Source: Atopsyche davidsoni (taxonomy: Eukaryota > Arthropoda > Insecta > Trichoptera > Hydrobiosidae). Taken from it: a stretch of 64,000 nucleotides of DNA. The position numbers and the translations under genes were made by a program. Positions within the stretch are counted from its first letter, which is position 1. Every line of letters begins with the position of its first letter. The notes under the pieces are model-generated. The model saw only the letters and a list, made by a program, of their open reading frames with translations, was not told the DNA's origin and ran no database searches. Shown in pieces: positions 47,176-60,500 of the stretch. The stretch covers positions 5,518,001-5,582,000 of the forward strand of contig JAILWY010000001.1 of NCBI GenBank assembly GCA_022113835.1, in the 5' to 3' direction.

Positions 47176-48090
47176 GATGATTTTTGAAAATATTTTGCGA
47201 AAGATCTACGGCACCAATCAAAATAATTTAAACGCAAAATGTTAGATACATTCCATTTTCTACTCAAGAAATTATTTTACTAAAAAAAAAATACTTTTTA
47301 TATGAGAAATATGTGTGCTCCCGAGTGATGTTTACGCATCATGGAGATCATAAAAATTTAACATAACCTAACCCTAAGCATTCAGAAATCCTTTTTTTTT
47401 TAAATAATTTAAACGCTACAAGTTAGATGAATTCCTTCTTCTACTCAAGAGATTATTGAATTTCTAAAAAAAATACTTTTTATATGAGAAATATGCGTGT
47501 TCCCGAGTGAAGTTTACGCATCGTGAAGATCATAAAAACACACGTTCCAAGAACCCTAAGCATTCAGAAATCCTTTTTTTTAAATAGGAATTTAAAAATT
47601 ACATATAAAACTAATCGCATAGAATGAGTTTAAAAATAAATAAAAAATAACACTGTAACAAACTTTGTTCTTGAAAAGTCGTTGTTTTATCCAATTTTAA
47701 AACATCTTCAAGACTCTACTCCACCAATCAAAATAGTTTAAACGCAAAAAGTTAGATACATTCCTTCTTCTACTCATGAGATTATTTTATTTCTAGTAAA
47801 TTTACTTTTTATATGAGAAATATGTGTGTTCCCGAGTGAAGTTTACGCATCATGGAGTTCATAAAAACACACGTTCCAAGAACCCTAAGCATTCTGAAAT
47901 CCTTTTTTTAAATTAGAATTAAAAAAATTACATATAAACTTATCGCATAGAATGAGTTGAAAAATAAATAAAAAATAAAACTGTAACAAACTTTGTTTTT
48001 TGAAAAGTCGTCATTTAATCCAATTTTAAAACATTATTTTTACCTTGAAAAATGACGTTAAGCAAATAATAAAAAAATGTTTAGCACAAT
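47175..48090 (-). repeat. Repeat family X, three tandem copies
   Basis: Three head-to-tail units on the - strand start near 47175-47209, 47403 and 47725. Each + strand unit has an AATNNNNTTTAAACGC block, AGTTAGATACATTCC, TACTTTTTATATGAGAAATATG, CCCGAGTGA-GTTTACGCATC and CTAAGCATTC-GAAATCC. The first is truncated (about 190 bp); the others are about 320 and 360 bp. The blocks are the reverse complement of those in copies 1 and 2. Confidence 0.7.
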
Positions 48091-49124
48091 TTATAATTTT
48101 TTTAAATATAATGTGACATTTAAATAAATGAAATGACATGATTTCGCAAAAGAGTGATAAAAGCTTGCGTGTCAAAATATACTCACTCAGTATACATTTC
48201 CAAAAAAATACTTTAGGTACAAATTAAAGCGAGGAAAATAAAGGAATAAAGAACCTTGTAACATAGGCTAAGTAACCTGTGAAGGGTCTACTTATGTATA
48301 TATCGTGCAAAACATAACAATTTTACAACAAGCCTGAGTGATTTTACAGAAGCTTTACGTAATCATATTTCCCGCAAACTTAACTTGTTGACACCAATAT
48401 TTAATAAGAAGATAAAAAAATTGGAAATTAATTAATTATTCTGACAGATATTTGAGATTAAAGATAAGAATTCAGTAAAAATGTATATTGTTGAAGTTCG
48501 GGCTTTTGTTGTTGAGATATTGAATAATAAGAAATACTATAACATTAGTTAAAAAAATTATGCCGGATTAAAAGAGATTATTTTGATATGTGTATTTTCA
48601 ACAATGAGAATAACAAAAAAAACATTCGGCATAATAATTTGATCAATAATATTATAATATATTGATCACATATTCTTTTAGAACCCGAAGAGCAATGAAT
48701 GCTCTTTAAAATTACCTGTTGGGTATATTTAAGACAAATATTTTTTTTAGATCTTTATAATCGAAATTTCTACATTTATAAACCGACTTTAATATGATGA
48801 CGACGTTTTTATATTATTAAATTGGTTATGTTTTTTTATGAATGTTGAAGAAATATTTTTTGACTTCATTGAAGAAATCGTTAAATATAAAATTGATTAC
48901 AAAAAATAAATAAAATTGGAAAAAATATATATCAGGTGCTCAATTGACTTTTCATTTTAAACATCAAATTATTTAATTAGCCCACATTTTCACCCATACA
49001 CGTTTTTTGTGTCTACGATATGATATTAGATGATCGATTCACACATGAAACGACGAGAAAAATATTGAGCAATAACTAGATACATTGGTTTCGTGATTGT
49101 ATCTAACGATTCGAATTGTAGCTG

Positions 49125-49205
49125 TTTCAGTGCCACAGTAGTTTAATTAGCAACAACACCATATATGTATGTGCTCAAATCCCACTTGTCGCGAAAAAAA
49201 ATATA
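49125..49205 (+). repeat. Possible tRNA-derived SINE
   Basis: An A-box-like TAGTTTAATTAG is followed about 35 nt later by a B-box-like GTGCTCAAATCCC and then an A-rich tail. The tRNA fold is not convincing, so this is a tentative SINE call. Confidence 0.3.
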
Positions 49206-51485
49206 TTGTATATATTTATGTGTGAATCGATTATCTAAAATCATTTTGTACATGCAGAGTTTTAATTAATTTGATTAAATTTAAACATTCAAAGAAATCT
49301 TCTATGCTGCCATAAATTAGCCACAAGTCCTTAATGTGGTAATTAGAGTGTAATCTGAAATATAACGGCTTGTCATACCAGGCAGCTATTTTGTCGAGTA
49401 AAACAAACAAGCTGTGGAAGTAACTTGACACATTAGCCGCGCGGGGAGACTGGCGGCAGCTGCCGGGAAAAATGAGCTCGGAATAGGGGAACTTGTTGGG
49501 AACAGAATGACAACACCGAGCCTCGCATTCGTGAAGTCGTAAGCTAAACAATTGTATAAGAATAAAACTTTAATTTTTGTATAATTATAAAATTATTTTT
49601 TTTAATTAAAAACTGTTTAAATAATTCTCAAAAAATGTTGCGTGGGTAAAAGTGAGAACAATGCAAAAGGTTACTGTATAAAAACTGGAAAAGTAGAAAT
49701 TTTATTTTAATAAATATAAAATCTTGGCTCTAAAGTATTATGCACATAAGGGTTTATTACAGAAATAAATTTATAAAATACTCTTTGTATGAAACATAAA
49801 TAACTATATGATACTTTTCATTTTTCATATTAAGTTTTTTTAAAGTAAGTTATTGTCTTCAATTAAATCTTTTGTAATGCGATCTGGATTAAATTGCTGT
49901 GCTCATCATTATGGTCCATTTTCATTCTCTAACTCGAGGCTTGAAACTTATTTAACGACCCCCGCTCACGCCAGCTATTATTAAGTTACCTACCCCCAGG
50001 AGCTTTTACAATAATCTCATATTTTCAATTTTATTGAACCTGTTATGAAAGCTTCACTAAAAAGTTTTTTTTTTTTCTTATTCGGAACATTGCGTTTGTG
50101 ATTCTGTATGAAACGTGAGTTTGACTGTTTTTGATTAAGGTTACATAAAATAGATATCACTGGAATGATTCCTACGTTAATAAAAAGCTACGATTAAAAA
50201 TATTTTTAATGTGAATGTTATTCATTTTCTGTCAGTACAGTAAAATTTATTTCTAAGAATATGAAAAATTTATGGCCAGAATATAACTGTGTTAAGAATA
50301 GATTTAATATATTTGTGAGTTTTCTTATATAATAGCTGACTAAGAATATAATCAAACACTGAGAAGTAGGATTTAATAAAGCAGCTTAAAGACCTGTTTA
50401 TGATAAAAGCTCCACATTACCACGAACACACAATATTAAATCAGTTTTATTTTTGCCGATAAATGCAGATACTAAAAAATATTATTGATTGTACTTATAT
50501 TCATTAAAAATATGGTAAAATATGATAGAGGTTTTATAAATAAAATAATATTAATAAATTCAATACCAATTTATACTATCAACAATAGCTTAAGTTCATT
50601 TGAAAAACACACGTCGTTGCATTATCTTGGTACCCAACATATTTCAGGTTGTTTCTATAAAACGAAACCTTTACTTTCACCAGTTATCTGGTTAATCTGT
50701 TTTTTTTTTAATCATATTATTTACATTTATATTAGAATAAACCGATTACTCCAAATATGCAATTGCAATTTTTTAAATATGAAATAGTAAATTGATGAAT
50801 TTCAGCAAGCCAAATAACACCTCTTTATTTCGCAAAAATTTTGTGTTTCATATTAATTACCTGTGTGTATTATTATTTATTTCCTTTTGAAAATATGGTT
50901 ATAACGAATAACATTTTACATAAACTACATTATACAAACAAGCACAGCCATTCACCTTGTCAATAACAATTGATTTCTTTAAAATATGTTGTTAAAAGAA
51001 TTGTGGGTTTTACGAGTAAATTAATGAAATTGGGGGATGACAGTGTTGCAATCAAAAATCTTTCCTGAATTTCACGAAGAAGGTCAGAAAAATAAATCTA
51101 CTCTTAATCATGTGTAGAAGTCTGTTTCCAAGGCCTGCTAGGCGAATCAATGAAATACTCACGGCAGCCACACTCAAATCATGGATTGCCTAACCCGATA
51201 ACATATTGAGTAAGAGGAATATAGTGTGGATTATGGTGTTGAGCATCATTTCCACGTGACGTCACATCCTAGAGAAGCTTATCCGTGATAAATATAATAA
51301 CGAACGAAACTAAAGCTTCCTGCGGGTAAAGTACGATAAAATATCATCGGAAAATTCAACAACCTCCATGATCGATCACACATATTTATTAACCAATTAA
51401 GGCGAAAGATAATTCGTACACTTTTTAAACTATCAAATACGGCTTTCAAAATTGTGTTTCATAACTCAATGGGCTGTGTCTAAGC

Positions 51486-51514
51486 ATATAATATATATAT
51501 ATATATATATATAT
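51486..51514. repeat. (AT)n microsatellite
   Basis: Short perfect TA run. Confidence 0.9.
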
Positions 51515-51689
51515 CAATGCTCTCTGTGTAATTGATCATGTCAAAAACTCAAATTTAAATATATCATGTAATTGTTTAATATAAATCAACTTGTAAACAG
51601 AGTGACAGTATTTTATGGCTAAAAAAAAGAATAGCATTGTATTTTTCAGAGTTATAATTTAATCCGGTTGAAAGGAAAGATTTAAATTT

Positions 51690-52085
51690 AAGATTTCTTG
51701 ATAATAAATGGCCCAGTCCACAGACGTCAAATAAGCGTCACCTGAAAAAGAAGGCAAAGGGATAAGAAAGTTGTCAATGAGAGGCGAGGCTCAGGCCCAT
51801 CTCCGCCCCACCCCCTTTAAGTGGATTGGGAAGGTGAAGCAACCCCCGGAGAACTTCTATATTGCGAAAAACTGAGGGATGTAACGACCGACCAATATTG
51901 CCTTTGAAAAAGTTACATCAAAAGGTAACCGATGTTGCCAGTACGAGTATATCGCGAGTTGTTGGTTGTCAAGGGGAGAGAGTTGCGAGTTTCGTTTTGT
52001 CGAAGCAATGCCTCCCCGCATGGTTTTATTCTACAGATAGTCCTCCGAGGAGAATACTGCGACGGGTTGAATTTCAACAATAAAC
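51690..52085. promoter_or_regulatory. GC-richer unique stretch
   Basis: About 400 bp with CACCTG, CCGCCCCACCCCC (GC-box-like) and ACGTCA motifs and no repeat match in the window. The + strand frame 51862-52083 has no recognisable domain. Confidence 0.2.
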
Positions 52086-52619
52086 TACAGCCTTATATCT
52101 AAAGAGGTGTGCGCGTACGTAAGCTACGCGCTTTCAAACAAAAATTTATGTTATTGCATTACGGCATGCGGGTAAAAGGGAAAAATGTATTCAAATAACG
52201 GTTGATTTGTATACTTAACTGAGTGAAAGTAATCAATTTTACGATGGTCTGTTTCTGATATGTTACATTTCAGGAAGCGATTCATCAAATGTGAAAATCG
52301 ATGCAATGCTGGATTTCATTCACATACGAGAACTAAACAAATTGGTTATGTGGTTTTTTTTATTTTAGGCATGTAAGGATTATACATTAATAATATATGA
52401 CAGATATTACTTTGTTGGATAACTTTAATTAAATAATATACCCAGTGTCTTTACAACTAATTATTTTTTGACGCTTTAGTTTACCGATTTGCTAGGTTGC
52501 CAAAATCTACGATTATACGTAAGATATATATATAAATTATAAATAACATAATTATGCTACCTGGAATTAAACTATAAGTTTCTTATTTGTATTTCGTGTA
52601 TTTAAATACAAAGCTTTTG

Positions 52620-52960
52620 AAATGTGGCTATACAGGAGAATCCTTAATATACCATGAGTTGACCACGTCACAAATGAGAGTGTCTTGCACAGAATGCTCA
52701 GAGAATTAGAGCTTCTGACGATGGTAAAAGCTTAAGTTATATATAACCTTCTGTAGCTGGTTATCCAGGGAAAAAACCAAAGGAAAAAAGGTATTGGAGA
52801 AAACTGAGGTGAATTAGAAATTTGCGCCAGTAAATAGAAGTCGGGAGTACAGCCAACTTAGTAAGGCTGGTTCAGGATAAACATATGTTCAATTATATTT
52901 CTGTGAGGAGAGGCACCGGAAGAAGATTTTTTGGATGTTAAAAAAAATAAGGTTCTCATA
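52620..52960 (+). mobile_element. LINE fragment, family Y (degenerate 3' end)
   Basis: At nucleotide level it repeats the PWVDRVTNE region (ACCATGAGTTGACCACGTCA) and the later CTGGTTATCCAGGGA-AAA-CAAAGGAAAAA block of 22925-23300. It ends with an ATATGTTCAATTATATTTCTGTGAGGAGAGGCACC tail, here cited in parts. Several stops; older than the other two copies. Confidence 0.6.
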
Positions 52961-53583
52961 TATTACACCTAAAGATTCAAAGTAATACCTGTTCAGTATA
53001 TTTTCACCGTGCCTTATTATTCAACACATTTATTTAAGGAGAAAACAAATTATGTTCAGTATTAGCATTTAGAAAAGATTTAAAACGGAATAATTCTGCA
53101 CATTTCGTGTGAATAAAATGGCCTTTCTCGCAGAGTGATATATTTTATTACAAAAGTTTGCGGGCATTAGTCAGACGGGACTATAAAAAATGTAGCAAAA
53201 AATCGGTAGGATTTGAAGTGATTATAAATAATAAATTCTTTAAATATAAGTTTAATCGCTATTAAATTTATGAAATGTTTTGGTCATTAACGAGGCAATT
53301 ACCTCTCATTTTTTTAACGTCAGTTTTTTTTTTGTTTTATCATTTCTTTCAAATCTTCAACCGCAACCCACATTTTAATTCAAGATTACAAACTTATTTT
53401 TCCTGACAGCAAAAAAAATGGAAATACTTGGAAGATTTGGATATTGACATGGGAGGTCATTATGTTTTCGGTCCGCAGTTTTTGCCAGTCCCTCTGAACG
53501 ATATTCGCCTTTTCAGATTGATTTTCAGATATTCCCGCAAAAAAGGGCCGTTTTATAAATTACATTTATAAATATATATATTA

Positions 53584-53672
<89 letters not shown>

Positions 53673-54350
53673 AATGTATGAACATATGTACAGTAGGTCC
53701 CTAGGCTTTCTTAAATGATAGATAACATTTAAAGTATTACACATAAGTGTTAAATTCAGTAACATGATCTTGGAAAAAAGTAAAACGATTTATTATTTGT
53801 ATTCAAATTTATTTAACCTTATATCAAATAAGTATTGATTTACAAAGTAAATTTTTATTTTGTTATTCAAATATACGACACGCTTTTAAAAACAATTATT
53901 AAACTTAGTAAGTATGCCATTTAAAAGTTTTTGTAATTGAATCATATTTCATTATTAATCGCTTTGCGATTCAACGAAAGAATCAAGGTACATATATTTT
54001 TTTATTTAATAACGAAAAAATTTCGTTTATTAAAAAATGGAAGCTTCAGTTTTATCAGTGGTCTTTTTCATAAGAAAATTTGGGTGTGCCCAGCGAGTCG
54101 GATTGGAGTTACAGTGTTATTTCGTACGTCGATATATGAGAGATTAAAAATTTATGGCGCTGCTGTGTGTTTGTTCATGTTAATATTTTATTTTTCTGAC
54201 GAAGATAAAATATTTACTGGTGCGTGTGTGTGGGATGCAGAGAACGCTGATAAACCTTTAATAGATTTGATCAATGTACAGATATCTGAAAGAAACAAAT
54301 TTTAATAAAAATTTCCCCTTGATAGTAAAGCTATTTTGAAACCTGAAACA
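52961..54350. other. AT-rich DNA, one unrecognised open frame
   Basis: The + strand frame 53937-54305 (122 codons) has no domain I recognise. Its ATG is not favoured by context and it is AT-rich throughout. Probably chance. Confidence 0.4.
53576..53669. repeat. (AT)n microsatellite
   Basis: Long TA run of about 90 bp with one early C. The - strand open frame across it (53553-53765) is an artefact. Confidence 0.95.
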
Positions 54351-54354
54351 TTCT

Positions 54355-54420
54355 GCCGCATTGTAGTCTAGTGGCTACCAAACTTTGGGATTCTGGGATT
54401 CAATCTTTTCGGAATTGTGT
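54355..54420 (+). repeat. Possible tRNA-derived SINE head
   Basis: TAGTCTAGTGGCTA fits an A box and GGGATTCAATC about 25 nt on resembles a B box. No second copy is seen in the window. Confidence 0.3.
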
Positions 54421-54879
54421 ATTTGAGTTTTATATTATACCAAATGTGGAAAATCCCTTATGCATAATCTTAATTTGACAAATGCTCCCTACTCGAGCAA
54501 TTTCCCCGGACGTGTTGACACAGAGGCTTTTTGTCTCGCGGCCAGAATACATTTACCGACATGTCAAATTGCGACCCAGATTCAGGGTAAACAAGAGCAG
54601 TCATGAATAAAAAATTGAAAACGTTGACTTATTAAATATCAACGCATCAATTTTTTTAAATATAAATTTTCAACTGAAAAACCGATTTTACTTTGGCTAT
54701 CAAATACAATAAATTCAACGATACCCTTGAATGTTAAACACCGTCAAACTAGCCGTTGTTTACTCAGTTTGAATAAACATATCGCCATCAGCGGAAAATC
54801 TGAAAACTCAATTTAGTATATCCATTGTCAAGAGTTATTTTATATTCAATGAGTCTTATATGAGCGGGGCTAAAAATAG

Positions 54880-55210
54880 GTCGATTACCAAACAAAATAG
54901 CCCCAGCAAAGGCATGCAAACATGGTCCTTACGGCTACGTCCGTAAGAGTGATTTTTCCGCGGGCAGGGTCGCCGCAGGGTTCGCACCCATGCCGGTAAT
55001 ATCGTCTCTGGGGGCTATTTAAAGCGTTCTAGTCAAAGGCGTTAAGCTGGTCCGAGCTGAGGCCGTGGCTGGTCCAGGGCTGCGACTTGCTCCGCGTATA
55101 AATGGCGAAAGGGCGACTGGGTTTGAAAGGGTTCGGCGCTAATTATCTAATAGCGCTAAAGAGGGCCGCTTTAAAGCGGTTAATTGGAATTATAAAGTTG
55201 TGATTAATTT
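54880..55210. promoter_or_regulatory. GC-richer island with clustered homeodomain-type cores
   Basis: A 330-bp unique block with GCTAATTATCTAATAGCGC, TTAATTGGAATTATAAAG and GTGATTAATTT within 90 bp at its right end, and GC-rich DNA before it. Such clustering is seen in developmental enhancers. No open frame. Confidence 0.3.
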
Positions 55211-55955
55211 CTGTGCTTAGATAATGAGATGACTTTGTACATAACATGCCATTGGTTTGATGAAAAAGTTAAGTCGAGTTGTTATTGCTATAAAAAGATT
55301 TTCCAATTGTCCTTCTTAAGCAATCAAAATGTGAATATGTTTATTATTAATTTACTAATGGATGTTATCAAATATAACCAAAACAATATTAACTCATCCT
55401 ATATTTTTCTGATGTACAAAGGTGTGTGAATAAATAACTTTTTGTAATAATCTTATTAAATAAAATAAAAAAATAGCATAAATTCTAGGATAGGTGCAGT
55501 ATCCAGTCTGTGATATTGTAACAGAGAATTTTTAATATTGATATTTGGGAGATCAAGGTTAGCGATAATGTTGTTACGATAAACAGGCTTTATATACTAA
55601 TTTCAGAATTCTGAAACGAGGTACACTATATCTACTAATACACGTTTAAATATGGTCTCTCAGTAATATGACTTGAACGCAGAAAGAAATACTTTTGACA
55701 ATCTTAGTAAGTAATTATGGCAAATTATGCGAATTGTTATTTTTTATAAAAATCAAATATAATTCTATTTGTGAACTAAATGAGTTATTACTGCAACTTT
55801 TGGTTTGGTATTAAATTCTAGAGATGTATAGTAGTAATAAATTTTTAAAAAAACTTTTGAATAAATATCAATATATTCTATGAATATGTATGTTGATAAT
55901 GTACATGTCATATCAATACTTCAAAAAATACCTGGCTTTCAGTATAAACTCACCC

Positions 55956-55998
55956 AACGGCGTGTAACGCTACCGAGTAACGTCGTTACACGGCCGTT
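55956..55998. repeat. Strong hairpin beside G-rich tract
   Basis: AACGG-CGTGTAACG at 55956-55969 pairs with CGTTACACGGCCGTT at 55984-55998, about 14 bp of stem with one bulge and a 14-nt loop (CTACCGAGTAACGT). Confidence 0.65.
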
Positions 55999-55999
55999 A

Positions 56000-56150
56000 G
56001 AGGCGCGGCGCCGGGGCGCTGGGGCCTACTTGAAAAATCGCTAAGCCGGCGCCGCAAACACGGGGGGCCATGGGGGGCCAAGGGGGGGCCAAGGGGGGCC
56101 ACGGGGGGGTAAGGGGGGCCACGGAGAGCCACGGGGGCCCTCCAGCTCCG
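56000..56150. repeat. G-rich imperfect tandem repeat
   Basis: After a GGCGCGGCGCCGGGGCGCTGG block come seven or so imperfect 11-bp units of the form GGGGGGCCAHG. Runs of five to seven G give strong G-quadruplex potential. The - strand Pro-rich frame 55997-56215 is a by-product of this composition. Confidence 0.75.
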
Positions 56151-57159
56151 GCCGGGATCTCTGATGTATATGCCATCTTCGGGGGCCTTTGAATCCGAAT
56201 CGTTCGAGCCCTCAAGTGCGGGGAACTTTTTTAGGATGTTTGATTTACGCCCGCGCTACATGTAACGTATGCAGTGAAATATCGTATTATTTCCCTCGTG
56301 AGAAAAGCGTATTCAAATTTTTCTGAATTCAAGGCGGAGCAATAATCAAATTCCGTACCCTCACTGTTGAAATTTACTGAAATGTTCTTGATGCATATAA
56401 AAAGTACGTTTTTTTTAATTCGATTATCTACAAAATATCTTTTTAAATCTAGCCTCTACATGGCGTATTCAGAAAGTACTCAGCGATATCTTTATCCAAC
56501 TATATTATATTTTGATTTAATATCGGCATTATATTAACTTGTATATATTTAATATAAAAGGTTTAGGCTTTTAAAACAGCGTTTATTTTTTTTATACGAT
56601 ATTATAAAGCAGTCCGTATAAACATTTAGAGAGAAAAAGTATTTTTCTGTTTAAAATAAATATTATTGCGGATTTTGTGGACTGCTTGTGTTTCTTGTGT
56701 CAGCCTTTGAATGAATCATATTTTAAGAATCCCGAATGTCAATAATGTTGGTTTAAATTTTTCCATATAAATATTTTTTAATCTTTTAAGTTATTTATTA
56801 GTAGTTAATCTTATATGAAACAAATATTCAGAATAATATTTTTTTATACTTAATCAATACTAACACGAAGGTGTTCTGCCTATAAATAAATTATATTAAA
56901 TCAGAAGCTACGAGTACAAGTGTTTTAAAATTTCGATGTGTAGCAATCCACTCAGGTGAAACGTATTTTATCCAAAGTAATATTATAAAATTTACAACAG
57001 TGTTTCGTTTTATTTGACAATTATATTTTGGCTTTTATCCAATGAAAAAAGTTATTTTTTCTTTATTAACTACGACCGTTTTCAAGATTTACAGGTCTCA
57101 TAATATAACACATTTTAAAAAAATAATGCATTAAAGAAAGACATCCATATTGATATATT

Positions 57160-57240
57160 CAACATTTTTTACAGAAAGTACTTGGTGAAAATCCATTTTG
57201 ATATAAATAATGTTATTTATTGGTGACCGGTTGAAATTGA
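57160..57240. repeat. Repeat family Z, copy 2 (rearranged)
   Basis: CAGAAAGTACTTGGTGAAAA and ATCCATTTTGAT match the left part of the 34195 copy, while TTATTGGTGACCGGTT is the reverse complement of its right part. One half is thus inverted relative to the other copy. Confidence 0.4.
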
Positions 57241-57344
57241 AATATACAGCCGTACTGTACATTTAATATGAATTATGGTTGTTATAACATATTTTCTCAT
57301 GTAAATATTTTAAAACTTACTAATTTTTTTATATTGATTTTGCA

Positions 57345-57369
57345 GGTGTGTAACGTATACGCAGATGCA
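57345..57369 (+). other. Candidate 25-nt microexon
   Basis: GTGTGTAACGTATACGCAG and ATGCAG sit between a strong acceptor (TTGATTTTGCAG) and a strong donor (GTAAGTCT). Both splice signals are of high quality, but there is no partner exon in view. Confidence 0.2.
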
Positions 57370-57519
57370 GGTAAGTCTATGATAGGTAAATTAAGTGCGC
57401 GTGTAGTTTCTGGAAGGTTGAGTTGTATGTCCCAATTGGTAGACCGTGAGAAAGGGCTTCGGAATTATGGGCTTACCTTTTTGTTCGGGTCACTTGAATT
57501 GCCCAGCCAAGATTATTGA

Positions 57520-60500
57520 TCGCGCGTCAAGCTTCGGAATAGCACGTCACACGCAACCGCGTGCATGTCTGCCCACAGTAAAAGATACTTATTAAATTGA
57601 ATTACCACCCGATATACACAATAATGTGTATGGATGTTTATTCAGCTGGCGTAGAAACAACACTGCATTTCTTGAAAAGCTCAAAACATACAAATAACAC
57701 TTTAATATTTTTTTTAAATTATAACTAGACTAGACTAAGAATGCAATTGGTATTAAATAAATCACCAAGGGTTTTTATAATATATAAATAATTATAACAA
57801 ATAGAGTACTTATTGTTTTTCTATAATTATTTATACATTTGAAATTAAAAAAGAGAGCGTCTTGTACTCGTATATATATTTTTTAATTGAATTAAACTCT
57901 TAAAAAGCCAAACCATTTGGTTTTAAGCTCTCTCGTAATTTAGACACATAATTTTAGAGACATATTTATTATATAATAAATTAAGTGTAATACATATATG
58001 TAACTGGTAAACTTTTATTATTAGTGTTTTTGTAGTATACCCTTACAAGTGCTGTTTAATTTTTTTAAAAATATTATATGATTATTTGAAAATACGATTC
58101 AGAAATCAATAAACATAACGCTTAAAGATTAGATGCAAGTTTTTTTTCAGTCTATACAACTACACAATCTTGTAAAATAATTATTTGCCTATGCTTTGTT
58201 TTATGTAAGATTGGAATTGGATGAGAAGTTTTACTTTTACAATATACTGAAGGTGAAAGGATACTATAACACACGCTAATCACTTTACAGTATTACACCG
58301 CATCTGAGAGTGTTCAGCTTCAGATTATCTCCTTCAAACATGAAGGCATTAATCAAGATTAGTATTTGAAGATATTCCTAATGCATTAACTATGACAGCG
58401 AAATATATGATATTGTATATCAACACAAATTAACAGTCATTTTCCATTATTTAAACATGTTATACACGTCCATTAATTTTATTTTTTTTTATTAAATGAT
58501 CCTAAAAAATGAAATAATTTAAATCAAAGGAAATCATAAATTCTTATACATGGTTATTCATTACTATTTTATTTATTAATCTATGGGAAATAAATCATTT
58601 GTTTTAAAAAATAACACCAACCCATAACATTTTTTTTGATGGAAGTACTACTTCTTTTGGGTATTTTGTATTTTGCTTTCAGAATATAAACACATTATGA
58701 TGTTAATATTTTAAATAAAACGCACGAAGGTATTTTTTGGTAATGGTAAAAAAGTATGTACTTTTTTGTTAGTCAGTGTTCTATGAACACAAATTTTATC
58801 AAGATATCCTGGACGTTAGAAATAATACGTGCAGATACAAGGTAAGATCCTAAATGCTAGGGTTTATAGTATCAGGATTGTTAATTTTAAATATACACAA
58901 ATCGGCTAATATGTGCGAACACTGTATCCTTTGTTCCCATCCTTCATTTTGTAAATTGGCGAACCTCATCAATCAAACTTGAAAGCTTCCAAGTTCTGAT
59001 GCCACTCGGCACAAACACTGATCTCCGAATCGGATATTCGGAAACGGTTATAATTGCCGAGCCATCAGTTACAATGTTTCATGATGTTCAAGTTCTAGAT
59101 GTTAGAATAAAATTTATACGCACACTAAATGACAAAACGGAACACAAGCCAAGCGGGTGAGCCTTTTATTTGTCGTAAAACATACGGGCTCTAACATTTA
59201 CTGTGTAAATTGAAACGGATGTATGTGAAGCCAATGTTATCTTCTTCCTAGCCTATATTCTCATATACAAATGTTATATTGAAACTATTTTGAAAACAGT
59301 AAATATAGATGGAAATGACAATAAATTTTTAAATATCTAAAATCTTTAGCTAATATGGTATAGCTTTTATTTATTAAAAGAATTAAGCTTAAATGTAAAG
59401 AAACATGCATATAATGATATGTCTTTCCCAATTTATTTATTATCTGTTGGATTAGAAGTATGAGACCTCTTGAGCTTTTTGAAATTCAAATAGCTTTGCT
59501 GTACTCTTGAAATTAAAGCACAATGCTGGCAATGTATAAAATATAATAAATTATTTTTAAAAAATATATAAGAAAAGAACATTTAAAAGCTCAATGAGTT
59601 TTGATATGAGAAATGAGAATTAAAGATTAACAGTGATCAAGTCGATTAAATGAGATTTAAAACTTTTATGATTCTCGCACCACAAAAAGCACATTAACAA
59701 AGCTCGGGCAACTTATGATAAACATGCGTATAGCAATTTCCACACATCAAATTTATAAATCAAACAAGCCGGTGTTGCCATATTACTCAGCTCTGGGCTA
59801 GCATAATAAACTGGAAGTCAATATGTATGTAAACACAAACAATTAACCTTGGTCCACATGGACTGTAATTGGTTCGTTTTAGACCTCCAGAAATATAAAG
59901 AATCAGCAGGAAATACATCTCCGAAATTGTTACATTTTTTTTTTATTTGCATTCATGATTTCGCTAAAGGTTACTTAGGTCCACAGAAATTAATTACTCA
60001 ATGATACTTGCAATACCTCTCAGTGGTGTAGTGGCACTTTGGCTCTAGTCACAGTGTGCTTATCCCGAGTCATGGCAACAAAGTCACCGAGTGGTGGTTA
60101 AACAAACTGGAATTGTGAATGCTTTGTTCTCCTCACTACACGTGCAAAACAGAAACTTGTCTCCTGTGCTGTCATAAAAGAGTAGTGATCGTTGATACGA
60201 GTACTTAACAATGTCCATTTTGTGTCAGTGTGCATAATAAATAGTAATACAATGCAACACAAAAATAAAACAAAATACGAATATATTTTGGTACTTAGGG
60301 TGTGTTTTCAATATGTATATTTTATTATATTATGCAGTTGTTTTTTAACTTACAAATTTACATCGTTTATACGCAACACCAGGCACTACGTTTTAGCCGT
60401 CCAATTGTGTAAAATTTTAAGCATAATTTAAGATAAAAAAAACTTTAAAACTGTACTCTACATGAATATTAATAGATGCATGTTTCGTGCTGGGTCATAA

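Larger units (their letters stand above)
48091..51689. other. AT-rich DNA, mostly unassigned
   Basis: A GC-richer patch at 49430-49540 and a possible SINE at 49125. No gene. Confidence 0.45.

Noticed and set aside
53937..54305. 122-codon + strand open frame as a gene
   Set aside because: No recognisable domain, AT-rich codons throughout, no splice or promoter signals. Chance length is possible in this composition.
55997..56215. Pro-rich protein on the - strand
   Set aside because: Produced by the G-rich tandem repeat; no domain, no support.
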